A DNA stretch of 64,000 nucleotides, from assembly GCA_014843695.1 (NCBI GenBank), contig CM026400.1:30447563-30511562 (forward strand), written 5' to 3'. Under the pieces are notes generated by a model. The model had not been told where the DNA came from, searched no databases, and saw only the letters and a program-made list of their open reading frames with translations. The position numbers and the translations under genes were made by a program. Source of the DNA: Archivesica marissinica. Lineage: Eukaryota > Mollusca > Bivalvia > Venerida > Vesicomyidae. Shown here piece after piece: positions 51,780 through 64,000 of this stretch (its first letter is position 1; every line of letters begins with the position of its first letter).

Positions 51780-52050
51780 CAAATTTTATTTATTTTACAA
51801 TATGATAGCGAAACAAGTTCACAAGCTTATATTAATAGATGAACAAAAGTTTAAACTCTATTTTATAAAGTTTTAACAAGTTGGCGCAGATGAAAACATG
51901 TTTTTTTCTTTCTTGTGCGACGAAACTGGAGTACTCGGGAGCATCACGACCTGGCGACGACTGTTACCATTTTACATAATTCCCAGGCCGAGATTCGATT
52001 TCGGGTTGCATTGGTGAGAATCGTGCGTGCTATCAAACTGTCCCAAATCG
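51780..52050 (-). mobile_element. SINE-A, degenerate, minus strand
   Basis: TTTTATTTATTTTACAATAT tail, then GTTGGCGCAGATGAAAAC, CGAAACTGGAGTACTCGG and GGGTTGCATTGGTGAGAA. Internal tail duplication. Confidence 0.65.
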
Positions 52051-52256
52051 TTGGGTTGAGAGTTTGAGCCATGGTGACCATGCCGTGCGAGCTAGTCTAG
52101 TTACAAGTACTTGTTCCGCAATCGAGAAAACACAATGTGCATAAAGTAATTTACTATAACATTTGTATCTTCTTTTCATAATAAATAGGCTTATTATGTT
52201 TTTAACGAGTTCTTTCGTAGATTTTCTTGAAAACTTATTTTTACTCGTTTCAATGT

Positions 52257-52528
52257 TATGTTATTATGTTATATTTCGGGTTTTACGCCTGCATCAGCAC
52301 CATTTTGGGCTATATCGCCTGCGGGCAGTTTACCTAACAACACCTTTCCTGGGCATGCTCCAGCGGTTAACCAGTACTTGGGTGCACCAACCTCCGTAAG
52401 AAACTGCCAACTTTTTCATATAAATGAGACACGGCCTGAGCGGGGCTCGAACCTGTGACCATCAGTGATGATAGGTTACAGTGGTATACAAGTCAGCGAC
52501 CTTAACCACTCGACCACGGAGGCGGACT
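52257..52528 (-). mobile_element. complete SINE-B with 12-bp TSD, minus strand
   Basis: Flanked by TCGTTTCAATGT at 52245-52256 and 52529-52540. Sequence nearly the same as the copies at 18.4 and 39.1 kb. Confidence 0.92.
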
Positions 52529-52873
52529 TCGTTTCAATGTATTCATATTTTATTGCTCGATTCATTTTACATATACATGTGAATACAAAACAAGACAATC
52601 TAACGAAAAGCAAATGCGTCGGGCCACAAATTCTATCAACATTAGATACGGGCACTACCAGCACTCTGAATAAGACACAATAACATTTGAAATCATCAAT
52701 AATCAAGCTCAAGGCACAACAAACATACACTAGTGAACAGTATATATCTCACTTCTAAACAGTGAACAAAATATCTCACTTCTAAAATAAGTGAACATAA
52801 TCCATCACTTCTAAACAGTGAACAAAAAAACACAGACAACATTTTCATAAGTCTTAATTTAAGTTACCGAATT

Positions 52874-53030
52874 TCAATACTGGTTTCCGAATTGGTTTCC
52901 GTAATTAGATTGGTTCCCATAATTACCAGTTGTCTCAAAGTCGTAATTATTTTGACTGGTTATAGGATTGGTAAATTGACTTTCCATATTGGTCTGGTTC
53001 TCCATATTTACTTCAGTGAAGCTTTTGTTT
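52874..53030 (-). CDS. possible 3'-terminal exon, Asn/Gln/Tyr-rich, gene unknown
   Basis: Minus-strand frame reads FTEVNMENQTNMESQFTNPI, then SQNNYDFETTGNYGNQ and SNYGNQFGNQY with a stop. A pyrimidine-rich run (TTTTCTATTTTTCCCCC) followed by AAAAG could be an acceptor near 53030. The biased but non-tandem composition and a stop right after a repeated GNQ motif look protein-like. No family recognised; it could be chance. Confidence 0.3.
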
Positions 53031-53187
53031 TTCGGGGGAAAAATAGAAAATATTTGATAGAGTTCAGTAATATTATTGGATATGCTGAAACAATGCTCAA
53101 TGTTTGCAACAGTTACAATGAAATCCATTAACAAGGCTGCCATTTTAGTATAGCACGACACGCTTTATTATTATCATATTGGAATGC

Positions 53188-53231
53188 TACTCGGATATAC
53201 AGACTTTGTACAAAGTCTGTATATCCGAGTA
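53188..53231. repeat. 44-bp perfect palindrome at the satellite edge
   Basis: TACTCGGATATACAGACTTT + GTAC + AAAGTCTGTATATCCGAGTA: the first 20 bases are the exact reverse complement of the last 20. The right half is satellite sequence. Confidence 0.97.
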
Positions 53232-56200
53232 CACTAAAGTGTACGGCTCAGTATATGGGACTGTGTACAAAGCCTGTATATCCGAGTACACTAGAGTGTA
53301 TGGCTCCATATATGGGAGTGTACAAAGCCTGTATATACGAGTACACTAGAGTGTATGGCTCAGTATATGGGAGTGTACAGAGCCTGTATATCAGAGTACA
53401 CTAGAGTGTATAGCTATGTATATGGGAGTGTACAAAGCCTGTATATCCGAGTACACTAGAGTGTACGGCTCAGTATATGGGAGTGTACAAAGCCTGTATA
53501 TCCGAGTACACTAGAGTATATGGCTCCATATATGGGAGTGTACAAAGCCTGTATATCCAAGTACACTAGAGTGTATGGCTCCGTATATGGGAGTGTACAG
53601 AGCCTGTATATCCGAGTACACTAGAGTGTATGGCTCCGTATATGGGAGTGTACAAAGCCTGTATATCCGTGTACACTAGAGTGTACGGCTCAGTATATGG
53701 GAGTGTACAGAGCCTGTATATCCGAGTACACTAGAGTGTATGGCTCCGTATATGGGAGTGTACAAAGCCTGTATATCCGAGTACACTAGAGTGTACGGCT
53801 CAGTATATTGGAGTGTACAAAGCCTGTATATCCGAGTGTACGGCTCAGTATATGGGAGTGTACAAAGCCTGTATATCCAAGTACACTAGAGTGTACAGCT
53901 CAGTATATGGGAGTGTACAAAGCCTGTATATCTGTGTACACTAGAGTGTACGGCTCAGTATATGGGAGTGTACAACGCCTGTATATCCGAGTACACTAGA
54001 GTGTATGGCCCCGTATATGGGAGTGTACAAAGCCTGTATATCCGAGTACACTAGAGTGTATGGCTCAGTATATGGGAGTGTACAAAGCCTGTATATCCGA
54101 GTACACTAGAGTGTATGGCTCCGTATATGGGAGTGTACAAAGTCTGTATATCTGTGTACACTAGAGTGTACGGCTCAGTATATAGGAGTGTACAGAGCCT
54201 GTATATCCGAGTACACTAGAGTGTATGGCTCCGTATATGGGAGTGTACAAAGCCTGTATATCTGAGTACACTAGAGTGTATGGCTCAGTATATGAGAGTG
54301 TACAAAGCCTGTATATCCGAGTACACTAGAGTGTACGGCTCAGTATATTGGACTGTGTACAAAGCCTGTATATCCGAGTACACTAGAGTGTACGGCTCCA
54401 TATATGGGAGTGTACAAAGCCTGTATATCCGAGTACACTAGAGTGTATGGCTCAGTATATGGGAGTGTACAGAGCCTGTATATCAGAGTACACTAGAGTG
54501 TATGGCTATGTATATGGGAGTGTACAAAGCCTGTATATCCGAGTACACTAGAGTGTACGGCTCAGTATATGGGAGTGTACAAAGCCTGTATATCCGAGTA
54601 CACTAGAGTATATGGCTCCATATATGGGAGTGTACAAAGCCTGTATATCCAAGTACACTAGAGTGTATGGCTCCGTATATGGGAGTGTACAGAGCCTGTA
54701 TATCCGAGTACACTAGAGTGTATGGCTCCGTATATGGGAGTGTACAAAGCCTGTATATCCGTGTACACTAGAGTGTACGGCTCAGTATATGGGAGTGTAC
54801 AGAGCCTGTATATCCGAGTACACTAGAGTGTACAGCTCAGTATATGGGACTGTGTACAAAGCCTGTATATCCGAGTACACTAGAGTGTACGGCTCCATAT
54901 ATGGGAGTGTACAAAGCCTGTATATACGAGTACACTAGAGTGTACGGCTCCCTATATGGCAGTGTACAAAGCCTGTATATCCGTGTACACTAGAGTGTAC
55001 GGCTCCCTATATGGCAGTGTACAAAGCCTGTATATCAGAGTACACTAGAGTATATGGCTCCATATATGGGAGTGTACCAAGCCTGTATATCCGAATACAC
55101 TAGAGTGTATGGCTCCGTATATGGGAGTGTACAAAGCCTGTATATCCGAGTACACTAGAGTGTATGGCTCCGTATATGGGAGTGTACAAAGTCTGTATAT
55201 CTGTGTACACTAGAGTGTACGGCTCAGTATATAGGAGTGTACAGAGCCTGTATATCCGAGTACACTAGAGTGTATGGCTCCATATATGGGAGTGGATAAA
55301 GCCTGTATATGTTCCGAGTACACTAGAGTTTACGGCTCAGTATATGGGAGTGTACAAAGCCTGTATATCCGAGTATACTAGAGTGTATGGCTATGTATAT
55401 GGGAGTGTACAAAGCCTGTATATCCGAGTACACTAGAGTGTATGGCTCAGTATATGGGAGTGTACAAAGCCTGTATATCCGAGTACACTAGAGTGTATGG
55501 CTCAGTATATGGGAGTGTACAGAGCCTGTATATCAGAGTACACTAGAGTGTATGGCTATGTATATGGGAGTGTACAAAGCCTGTATATCCGAGTACACTA
55601 GAGTGTATGGCTCCGTATATGGGAGTGTACAGAGCCTGTATATCCGAGTACACTAGAGTGTATGGCTCCGTATATGGGAGTGTACAAAGCCTGTATATCC
55701 GTGTACACTAGAGTGTACAGCTCAGTATATGGGAGTGTACAGAGCCTGTATATCCGAGTACACTAGAGTGTATGGCTCCGTATATGGGAGTGTACAAAGC
55801 CTGTATATCCGTGTACACTAGAGTGTACGGCTCAGTATATGGGAGTGTACAGAGCCTGTATATCCGAGTACACTAGAGTGTATGGCTCCGTATATGGGAG
55901 TGTACAAAGCCTGTATATCTGAGTACACTAGAGTGTATGGCTCAGTATATGAGAGTGTACAAAGCCTGTATATCCGAGTACACTAGAGTGTACGGCTCAG
56001 TATATGGGACTGTGTACAAAGCCTGTATATCCGAGTACACTAGAGTGTACGGCTCCATATATGGGAGTGTACAAAGCCTGTATATACGAGTACACTAGAG
56101 TGTACGGCTCCCTATATGGCAGTGTACAAAGCCTGTATATCCGTGTACACTAGAGTGTACGGCTCCCTATATGGCAGTGTACAAAGCCTGTATATCAGAG

Positions 56201-59200
56201 TACACTAGAGTATATGGCTCCATATATGGGAGTGTACCAAGCCTGTATATCCGAATACACTAGAGTGTATGGCTCCGTATATGGGAGTGTACAGAGCCTG
56301 TATATCCGAGTACACTAGAGTGTATGGCTCCGTATATGGGAGTGTACAAAGCCTGTATATCCGTGTACACTAGAGTGTACGGCTCAGTATATGGGAGTGT
56401 ACAGAGCCTGTATATCCGAGTACACTAGAGTGTATGGCTCCGTATATGGGAGTGTACAAAGCCTGTATATCCGAGTAGACTAGAGTTTACGGCTCAGTAT
56501 ATGGGAGTGTACAAAGCATGTATATCCGAGTATACTAGAGTGTATGGCTCAGTATATGGGAGTGTACAAAGCCTGTATATCCGAGTACACTAGAGTATAT
56601 GGCTCCATATATGGGAGTGTACAAAGCCTGTATATCCAAGTACACTAGAGTGTATGGCTCCGTATATGGGAGTGTACAGAGCCTGTATATCCGAGTACAC
56701 TAGAGTGTATGGCTCCGTATATGGGAGTGTACAAAGCCTGTATATCCGTGTACACTAGAGTGTACGGCTCAGTATATGGGAGTGTACAGAGCCTGTATAT
56801 CCGAGTACACTAGAGTGTATGGCTCCGTATATGGGAGTGTACAAAGCCTGTATATCCGAGTACACTAGAGTGTATGGCTCAGTATATTGGAGTGTACAAA
56901 GCCTGTATATCCGAGTACACTAGAGTGTATGGCTCCGTATATTGGAGTGTACAAAGCCTGTATATCCGAGTGTACGGCTCAGTATATGGGAGTGTACAAA
57001 GCCTGTATATCCGAGTACACTAGAGTGTATGGCTCAGTATATGGGAGTGTACAAAGCCTGTATATCCGAGTACACTAGAGTGTACGGCCCCGTATATGGG
57101 AGTGTACAAAGCCTGTATATCCGAGTACACTAGAGTGTATGGCTCAGTATATGGGAGTGTACAAAGCCTGTATATCCGAGTACACTAGAGTGTATGGCTC
57201 CGTATATGGGAGTGTACAAAGTCTGTATATCTGTGTACACTAGAGTGTACGGCTCAGTATATAGGAGTGTACAGAGCCTGTATATCCGAGTACACTAGAG
57301 TGTATGGCTCCGTATATGGGAGTGGACAAAGCCTGTATATCCGAGTACACTAGAGTTTACGGCTCAGTATATGGGAGTGTACAAAGCCTGTATATCCGAG
57401 TATACTAGAGTGTATGGCTATGTATATGGGAGTGTACAAAGCCTGTATATCCGAGTACACTAGAGTGTATGGCTCAGTATATGGGAGTGTACAGAGCCTG
57501 TATATCAGAGTACACTAGAGTGTATGGCTATGTATATGGGAGTGTACAAAGCCTGTATATCCGAGTACACTAGAGTGTATGGCTCAGTATATGGGAGTGT
57601 ACAGAGCCTGTATATCCGAGTACACTAGAGTGTATGGCTCTGTATATGGGAGTGTACAAAGCCTGTATATCCGAGTACACTAGAGTGTATGGCTCAGTAT
57701 ATGGGAGTGTACAAAGCCTGTATATCCGAGTACACTAGAGTGTATGGCTCCGTATATGGGAGTGTACAAAGCCTGTATATCCGAGTACACTAGAGTGTAT
57801 GGCTCAGTATATGGGAGTGTACAAAGCCTGTATATCCGAGTACACTAGAGTGTATGGCTCCGTATATGGGAGTGTACAAAGCCTGTATATCCGTGTACAC
57901 TAGAGTGTACGGCTCAGTATATGGGAGTGTACAGAGCCTGTATATCCGAGTACACTAGAGTGTATGGCTCCGTATATGGGAGTGTACAAAGCCTGTATAT
58001 CCGAGTGTACGGCTCAGTATATGGGAGTGTACAAAGCCTGTATATCCGAGTACACTAGAGTGTATGGCTCAGTATATGGGAGTGTACAAAGCCTGTATAT
58101 CCGAGTACACTAGAGTGTATGGCTCAGTATATGGGAGTGTACAGAGCCTGTATATCAGAGTACACTAGAGTGTATGGCTATGTATATGGGAGTGTACAAA
58201 GCCTGTATATCCGAGTACACTAGAGTGTATGGCTCAGTATATGGGAGTGTACAGAGCCTGTATATCCGAGTACACTAGAGTGTATGGCTCAGTATATGGG
58301 AGTGTACAAAGCCTGTATATCTGAGTATACTAGAGTGTATGGCTATGTATATGGGAGTGTACAAAGCTTGTATATCCGAGTACACTAGAGTGTACGGCCC
58401 CGTATATGGGAGTGTACAAAGCCTGTATATCCGAGTACACTAGAGTGTATGGCTCAGTATATGGGAGTGTACAAAGCCTGTATATCCGAGTACACTAGAG
58501 TGTATGGCTCTGTATATGGGAGTGTACAAAGCCTGTATATCCGAGTACACTAGAGTGTATGGCTCTGTATATGGGAGTGTACAAGCCTGTATATCCGAGT
58601 ACACTAGAGTGTATGGCTCAGTATATGGGAGTGTACAAAGCCTGTATATCCGAGTACACTAGAGTGTATGGCTCCGTATATGGGAGTGTACAAAGCCTGT
58701 ATATCTGAGTACACTAGAGTGTATGGCTCAGTATATGGGAGTGTACAAAGCCTGTATATCCGAGTACACTAGAGTGTATGGCTCAGTATATGGGAGTGTA
58801 CAAAGCATGTATATCCGAGTACACTAGAGTGTACGGCTCCGTATATGGGAGTGTACAAAGCCTGTATATCCGAGTACACTAGAGTGTATGGCTCAGTATA
58901 TGGGAGTGTACAGAGCCTGTATATCAGAGTACACTAGAGTGTATGGCTATGTATATGGGAGTGTACAAAGCCTGTATATCCGAGTACACTAGAGTGTATG
59001 GCTCAGTATATGGGAGTGTACAAAGCCTGTATATCCGAGTACACTAGAGTGTATGGCTCATATATGGGAGTGTACAAAGCCTGTATATCCGAGTACACTA
59101 GAGTGTATGGCTCCGTATATGGGAGTGTACAAAGCCTGTATATCCGAGTACACTAGAGTGTATGGCTCAGTATATGGGAGTGTACAAAGCCTGTATATCC

Positions 59201-62200
59201 GAGTACACTAGAGTGTATGGCTCAGTATATGGGAGTGTACAAAGCCTGTATATCCGAGTATACTAGAGTGTATGGCTCTGTATATGGGAGTGTACAAAGC
59301 CTGTATATCCGAGTACACTAGAGTGTATGGCTCTGTATATGGGAGTGTACAAAGCCTGTATATCCGAGTACACTAGAGTGTATGGCTCAGTATATGGGAG
59401 TGTACAAAGCCTGTATATCCGAGTACACTAGAGTGTATGGCTCAGTATATGGGAGTGTACAAAGCCTGTATATCCGAGTACACTAGAGTGTACGGCTCAG
59501 TATATGGGAGTGTACAAAGCCTGTATATCCGTGTACACTAGAGTGTACGGCTCAGTATATGGGAGTGTACAACGCCTGTATATCCGAGTACACTAGAGTG
59601 TATGGCCCCGTATATGGGAGTGTACAAAGCCTGTATATCCGAGTACACTAGAGTGTATGGCTCAGTATATGGGAGTGTACAAAGCCTGTATATCCGAGTA
59701 CACTAGAGTGTATGGCTCCGTATATGGGAGTGTACAAAGTCTGTATATCTGTGTACACTAGAGTGTACGGCTCAGTATATAGGAGTGTACAGAGCCTGTA
59801 TATCCGAGTACACTAGAGTGTATGGCTCCGTATATGGGAGTGGACAAAGCCTGTATATCCGAGTACACTAGAGTTTACGGCTCAGTATATGGGAGTGTAC
59901 AAAGCCTGTATATCCGAGTATACTAGAGTGTATGGCTATGTATATGGGAGTGTACAAAGCCTGTATATCCGAGTACACTAGAGTGTATGGCTCAGTATAT
60001 GGGAGTGTACAAAGCCTGTATATCCGAGTACACTAGAGTGTATGGCTCAGTATATGGGAGTGTACAGAGCCTGTATATCAGAGTACACTAGAGTGTATGG
60101 CTATGTATATGGGAGTGTACAAAGCCTGTATATCCGAGTACACTAGAGTGTATGGCTCAGTATATGGGAGTGTACAGAGCCTGTATATCCGAGTACACTA
60201 GAGTGTATGGCTCCGTATATGGGAGTGTACAAGCCTGTATATCCGTGTACACTAGAGTGTATGGCTCAGTATATGGGAGTGTACAGAGCCTGTATATCCG
60301 AGTACACTAGAGTGTATGGCTCCGTATATGGGAGTGTACAAAGCCTGTATATCCGTGTACACTAGAGTGTACGGCTCAGTATATGGGAGTGTACAGAGCC
60401 TGTATATCCGAGTACACTAGAGTGTATGGCTCCGTATATGGGAGTGTACAAAGCCTGTATATCCGTGTACACTAGAGTGTACGGCTCAGTATATGGGAGT
60501 GTACAAAGCCTGTATATCCGAGTACACTAGAGTGTACGGCTCAGTATATGGGACTGTGTACAAAGCCTGTATATCCGAGTACACTAGAGTGTACGGCTCC
60601 ATATATGGGAGTGTACAAAGCCTGTATATACGAGTACACTAGAGTGTACGGCTCCCTATATGGCAGTGTACAAAGCCTGTATATCCGTGTACACTAGAGT
60701 GTACGGCTCCCTATATGGCAGTGTACAAAGCCTGTATATCAGAGTACACTAGAGTATATGGCTCCATATATGGGAGTGTACCAAGCCTGTATATCCGAAT
60801 ACACTAGAGTGTATGGCTCCGTATATGGGAGTGTACAAAGCCTGTATATCCGAGTACACTAGAGTGTATGGCTCCGTATATGGGAGTGTACAAAGACTGT
60901 ATATCTGTGTACACTAGAGTGTACGGCTCAGTATATAGGAGTGTACAGAGCCTGTATATCCGAGTACACTAGAGTGTATGGCTCCGTATATGGGAGTGTA
61001 CAAAGCCTGTATATCCGAGTACACTAGAGTGTACGGCTCAGTATATGGGAGTGTACAGAGCCTGTATATCCGAGTACACTAGAGTGTATGGCTCCGTATA
61101 TGGGAGTGTACAAAGCCTGTATATCCGAGTACACTAGAGTGTATGGCTCAGTATATGGGAGTGTACAAAGCCTGTATATCCGAGTACACTAGAGTGTATG
61201 GCTCAGTATATGGGAGTGTACAAAGCCTGTATATCCGAGTACACTAGAGTGTACGGCTCCATATATGGGAGTGTACAAAGCCTGTATATCCGAGTACACT
61301 AGAGTGTATGGCTCCGTATATGGGAGTGTACAGAGCCTGTATATCCGAGTACACTAGAGTGTATGGCTCCGTATATGGGAGTGTACAAAGCCTGTATATC
61401 CGAGTACACTAGAGTGTACGGCTCAGTATATGGGAGTGTACAGAGCCTGTATATCCGAGTACACTAGAGTGTATGGCTCCGTATATGGGAGTGTACAAAG
61501 CCTGTATATCCGAGTAGACTAGAGTGTACGGCTCAGTATATGGGAGTGTACAAAGCCTGTATATCCGAGTATACTAGAGTGTATGGCTCAGTATATGGGA
61601 GTGTACAAAGCCTGTATATCCGAGTACACTAGAGTGTATGGCTCCGTATATGGGAGTGTACAAAGCCTGTATATCCGAGTACACTAGAGTGTATGGCTCC
61701 GTATATGGGAGTGTACAGAGCCTGTATATCCGAGTACACTAGAGTGTATGGCTCCGTATATGGGAGTGTACAAAGCCTGTATATCCGAGTACACTAGAGT
61801 GTACGGCTCAGTATATGGGAGTGTACAGAGCCTGTATATCCGAGTACACTAGAGTGTATGGCTCCGTATATGGGAGTGTACAAAGCCTGTATATCCGAGT
61901 ACACTAGAGTGTATGGCTCAGTATATGGGAGTGTACAAAGCCTGTATATCCGAGTACACTAGAGTGTATGGCTATGCTGTATATCGGTCAGTATATGGGA
62001 GTGTACAAAGCCTGTATATCCGAGTACACTAGAGTGTATGGCTCAGTATATGGGAGTGTACAAAGCCTGTATATCCGAGTACACTAGAGTGTATGGCTCA
62101 GTATATGGGAGTGTACAAAGCCTGTATATCCGAGTACACTAGAGTGTACGGCTCAGTATATGGGAGTGTACAAAGCCTGTATATCCGAGTACACTAGAGT

Positions 62201-63640
62201 GTATGGCTCCGTATATGGGAGTGTACAAAGCCTGTATATCTGAGTACACTAGAGTGTACGGCTCAGTATATGGGAGTGTACAAAGCCTGTATATCCGAGT
62301 ACACTAGAGTGTATGGCTCCGTATATGGGAGTGTACAAAGCCTGTATATCCGAGTACACTAGAGTGTATGGCTCAGTATATGGGAGTGTACAAAGCCTGT
62401 ATATCCGAGTATACTAGAGTGTATGGCTATGTATATGGGAGTGTACAAAGCCTGTATATCCGAGTACACTAGAGTGTATGGCTCAGTATATGGGAGTGTA
62501 CAGAGCCTGTATATCCGAGTACACTAGAGTGTATGGCTATGTATATGGGAGTGTACAAAGCCTGTATATCCGAGTACACTAGAGTGTATGGCTCAGTATA
62601 TGGGAGTGTACAAAGCCTGTATATCCGAGTACACTAGAGTGTATGGCTATGTATATGGGAGTGTACAAAGCCTGTATATCCGAGTACACTAGAGTGTATG
62701 GCTCAGTATATGGGAGTGTACAAAGCCTGTATATCCGAGTACACTAGAGTGTATGGCTCAGTATATGGGAGTGTACAAAGCCTGTATATCTGAGTATACT
62801 AGAGTGTATGGCTATGTATATGGGAGTGTACAAAGCTTGTATATCCGAGTACACTAGAGTGTACGGCCCCGTATATGGGAGTGTACAAAGCCTGTATATC
62901 CGAGTACACTAGAGTGTATGGCTCAGTATATGGGAGTGTACAAAGCCTGTATATCCGAGTACACTAGAGTGTATGGGTATGTATATGGGAGTGTACAAAG
63001 CCTGTATATCCGAGTATACTAGAGTGTATGGCTATGTATATGGGAGTGTACAAAGCCTGTATATCCGAGTATACTAGAGTGTATGGCTATGTATATGGGA
63101 GTGTACAAAGCCTGTATATCCGAGTACACTAGAGTGTATGGCTCAGTATATGGGAGTGTACAAAGCCTGTATATCCGAGTACACTAGAGTGTATGGCTCA
63201 GTATATGGGAGTGTACAAAGCCTGTATATCCGAGTACACTAGAGTGTATGGCTATGTATATGGGAGTGTACAAAGCCTGTATATCCGAGTACACTAGAGT
63301 GTATGGCTATGTATATGGGAGTGTACAAAGCCTGTATATCGAGTAACTAGGTTAGGCTCGTATATGGGAGTGTACAAAGCCTGTATATCCGAGTACACTA
63401 GAGTGTATGGCTCGTATATGGGAGTGTACAAAGCTGTATATCCGAGTACACTAGAGTGTATGGTGTATATGGGAGTGTACAAGCCTGTATATCCGAGTAC
63501 ACTAGAGTGTATGGCTGTATATGGGAGTGTACAAAGCCTGTATATCCGAGTACACTAGAGTGTACGGCTCCATATATGGGAGTGTACAAAGCCTGTATAT
63601 CCGAGTACACTAGAGTGTATGGCTATGTATATATGGAATA
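53207..63640. repeat. 55-bp satellite, about 190 copies
   Basis: Units of 55 bp (GTACACTAGAGTGTATGGCT + CCGTATATGGGAGTGTACAA + AGCCTGTATATCCGA) over 10.4 kb. Variants at CTC(A/C)GTATAT, CC(G)AGTACAC versus CCGTGTACAC, and TATGGCTATG define blocks that recur. The GTACACTAGAGTGTAC core is an imperfect palindrome. Short frames (about 60-85 codons) through it are artefacts. Confidence 0.97.
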
Positions 63641-63644
63641 CAGG

Positions 63645-64000
63645 CTCTGTATGCTACAGTATATGGATCATGGACATTTTCGGCAATGTATACGACAAAT
63701 ACATGATGCTTAAGAAATTTTATTTTAATAAAGAGATGGTTGATTGTGATTTTATTTTTTAATTACTATTTTTTAAATACATGTACTATTTTGAGTCCAA
63801 TTAGTGATGTGGAAAGAATGGATTGCTGCACTTTGTGTGGAGACTCCTGTATACAGCTAACCTCTGTGTTACAAATAAATAAAACAGGGGGGTTTTATTA
63901 CACTAAATATGGGCTTGTTTATTATACAAATTACGGGGGGTGGGGGTTATTATACTAAATATGGGTGTGTTTTATTATAGTACGGGGGATATTTTATTAT
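63645..64000. other. AT-rich sequence with G-run repeats, no gene
   Basis: After the satellite, 63880-64000 has loose repeats of GGGG..TTTATTATACTAAATATGGG type, cut by the window edge. Confidence 0.6.

Overview
This window is eukaryotic, from a repeat-rich invertebrate animal. I favour a mollusc, probably a bivalve, but only as an inference. The reasons are AT-rich sequence, split genes with GT-AG introns, at least five families of tRNA-derived SINEs, many short inverted-repeat elements (MITEs) and dozens of minisatellites. Nothing looks bacterial: there are no operons, CRISPR arrays or rRNA. Almost all longer open frames here are accidental translations of tandem repeats.

Three host genes can be rebuilt from short exons. 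(1) An FSAF1 (C1orf131 family, 40S processome factor) homologue lies on the minus strand, 3013-11431, in about seven exons; one exon has an apparent one-base deletion. (2) A complete TRUB2 (mitochondrial TruB-family pseudouridine synthase) homologue lies on the plus strand, 18691-32764, in eight exons whose phases all agree; its catalytic-loop Asp appears to be replaced by Gly. (3) The last two coding exons of an endophilin-B (SH3GLB1) homologue lie on the minus strand at 49974-50178 and 45429-45536; the rest of that gene would lie to the right, beyond the 10-kb satellite.

Layout: 1-1.84 kb, 47-bp minisatellite; 2-3 kb, SINEs; 3-11.4 kb, FSAF1 with 86-, 119- and 45-bp arrays, SINEs and MITEs in its introns; 11.5-18.7 kb, intergenic nested MITEs, SINEs, a dead LINE and a 61-bp array; 18.7-32.8 kb, TRUB2 with arrays in most introns and a 1000-N assembly gap in intron 2; 32.8-33.2 kb, 34-bp array; 33.5-36.9 kb, piggyBac-like MITE and a 3.2-kb inverted-repeat element holding two divergent dead copies of one gene; 37-45 kb, SINEs and minisatellites; 45.4-50.2 kb, SH3GLB1 3' end with 17-bp and CCAAT-rich arrays; 50-53 kb, repeats and one possible exon; 53.2-63.6 kb, a 55-bp satellite; then AT-rich sequence to the edge.

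The most unusual pattern is that several minisatellites are built from exon-intron junctions. Intron 3 of TRUB2 opens with a 22-bp array that repeats the exon 3 donor. Intron 4 ends with 14 extra copies of the exon 5 acceptor plus about 19 exon bases, most of them open and in frame. The last intron of FSAF1 carries three extra copies of its acceptor plus 31 exon bases. Two of these arrays repeat an AG|GT junction, the form of recursive splice sites. Whether the decoys are used cannot be told from DNA alone.
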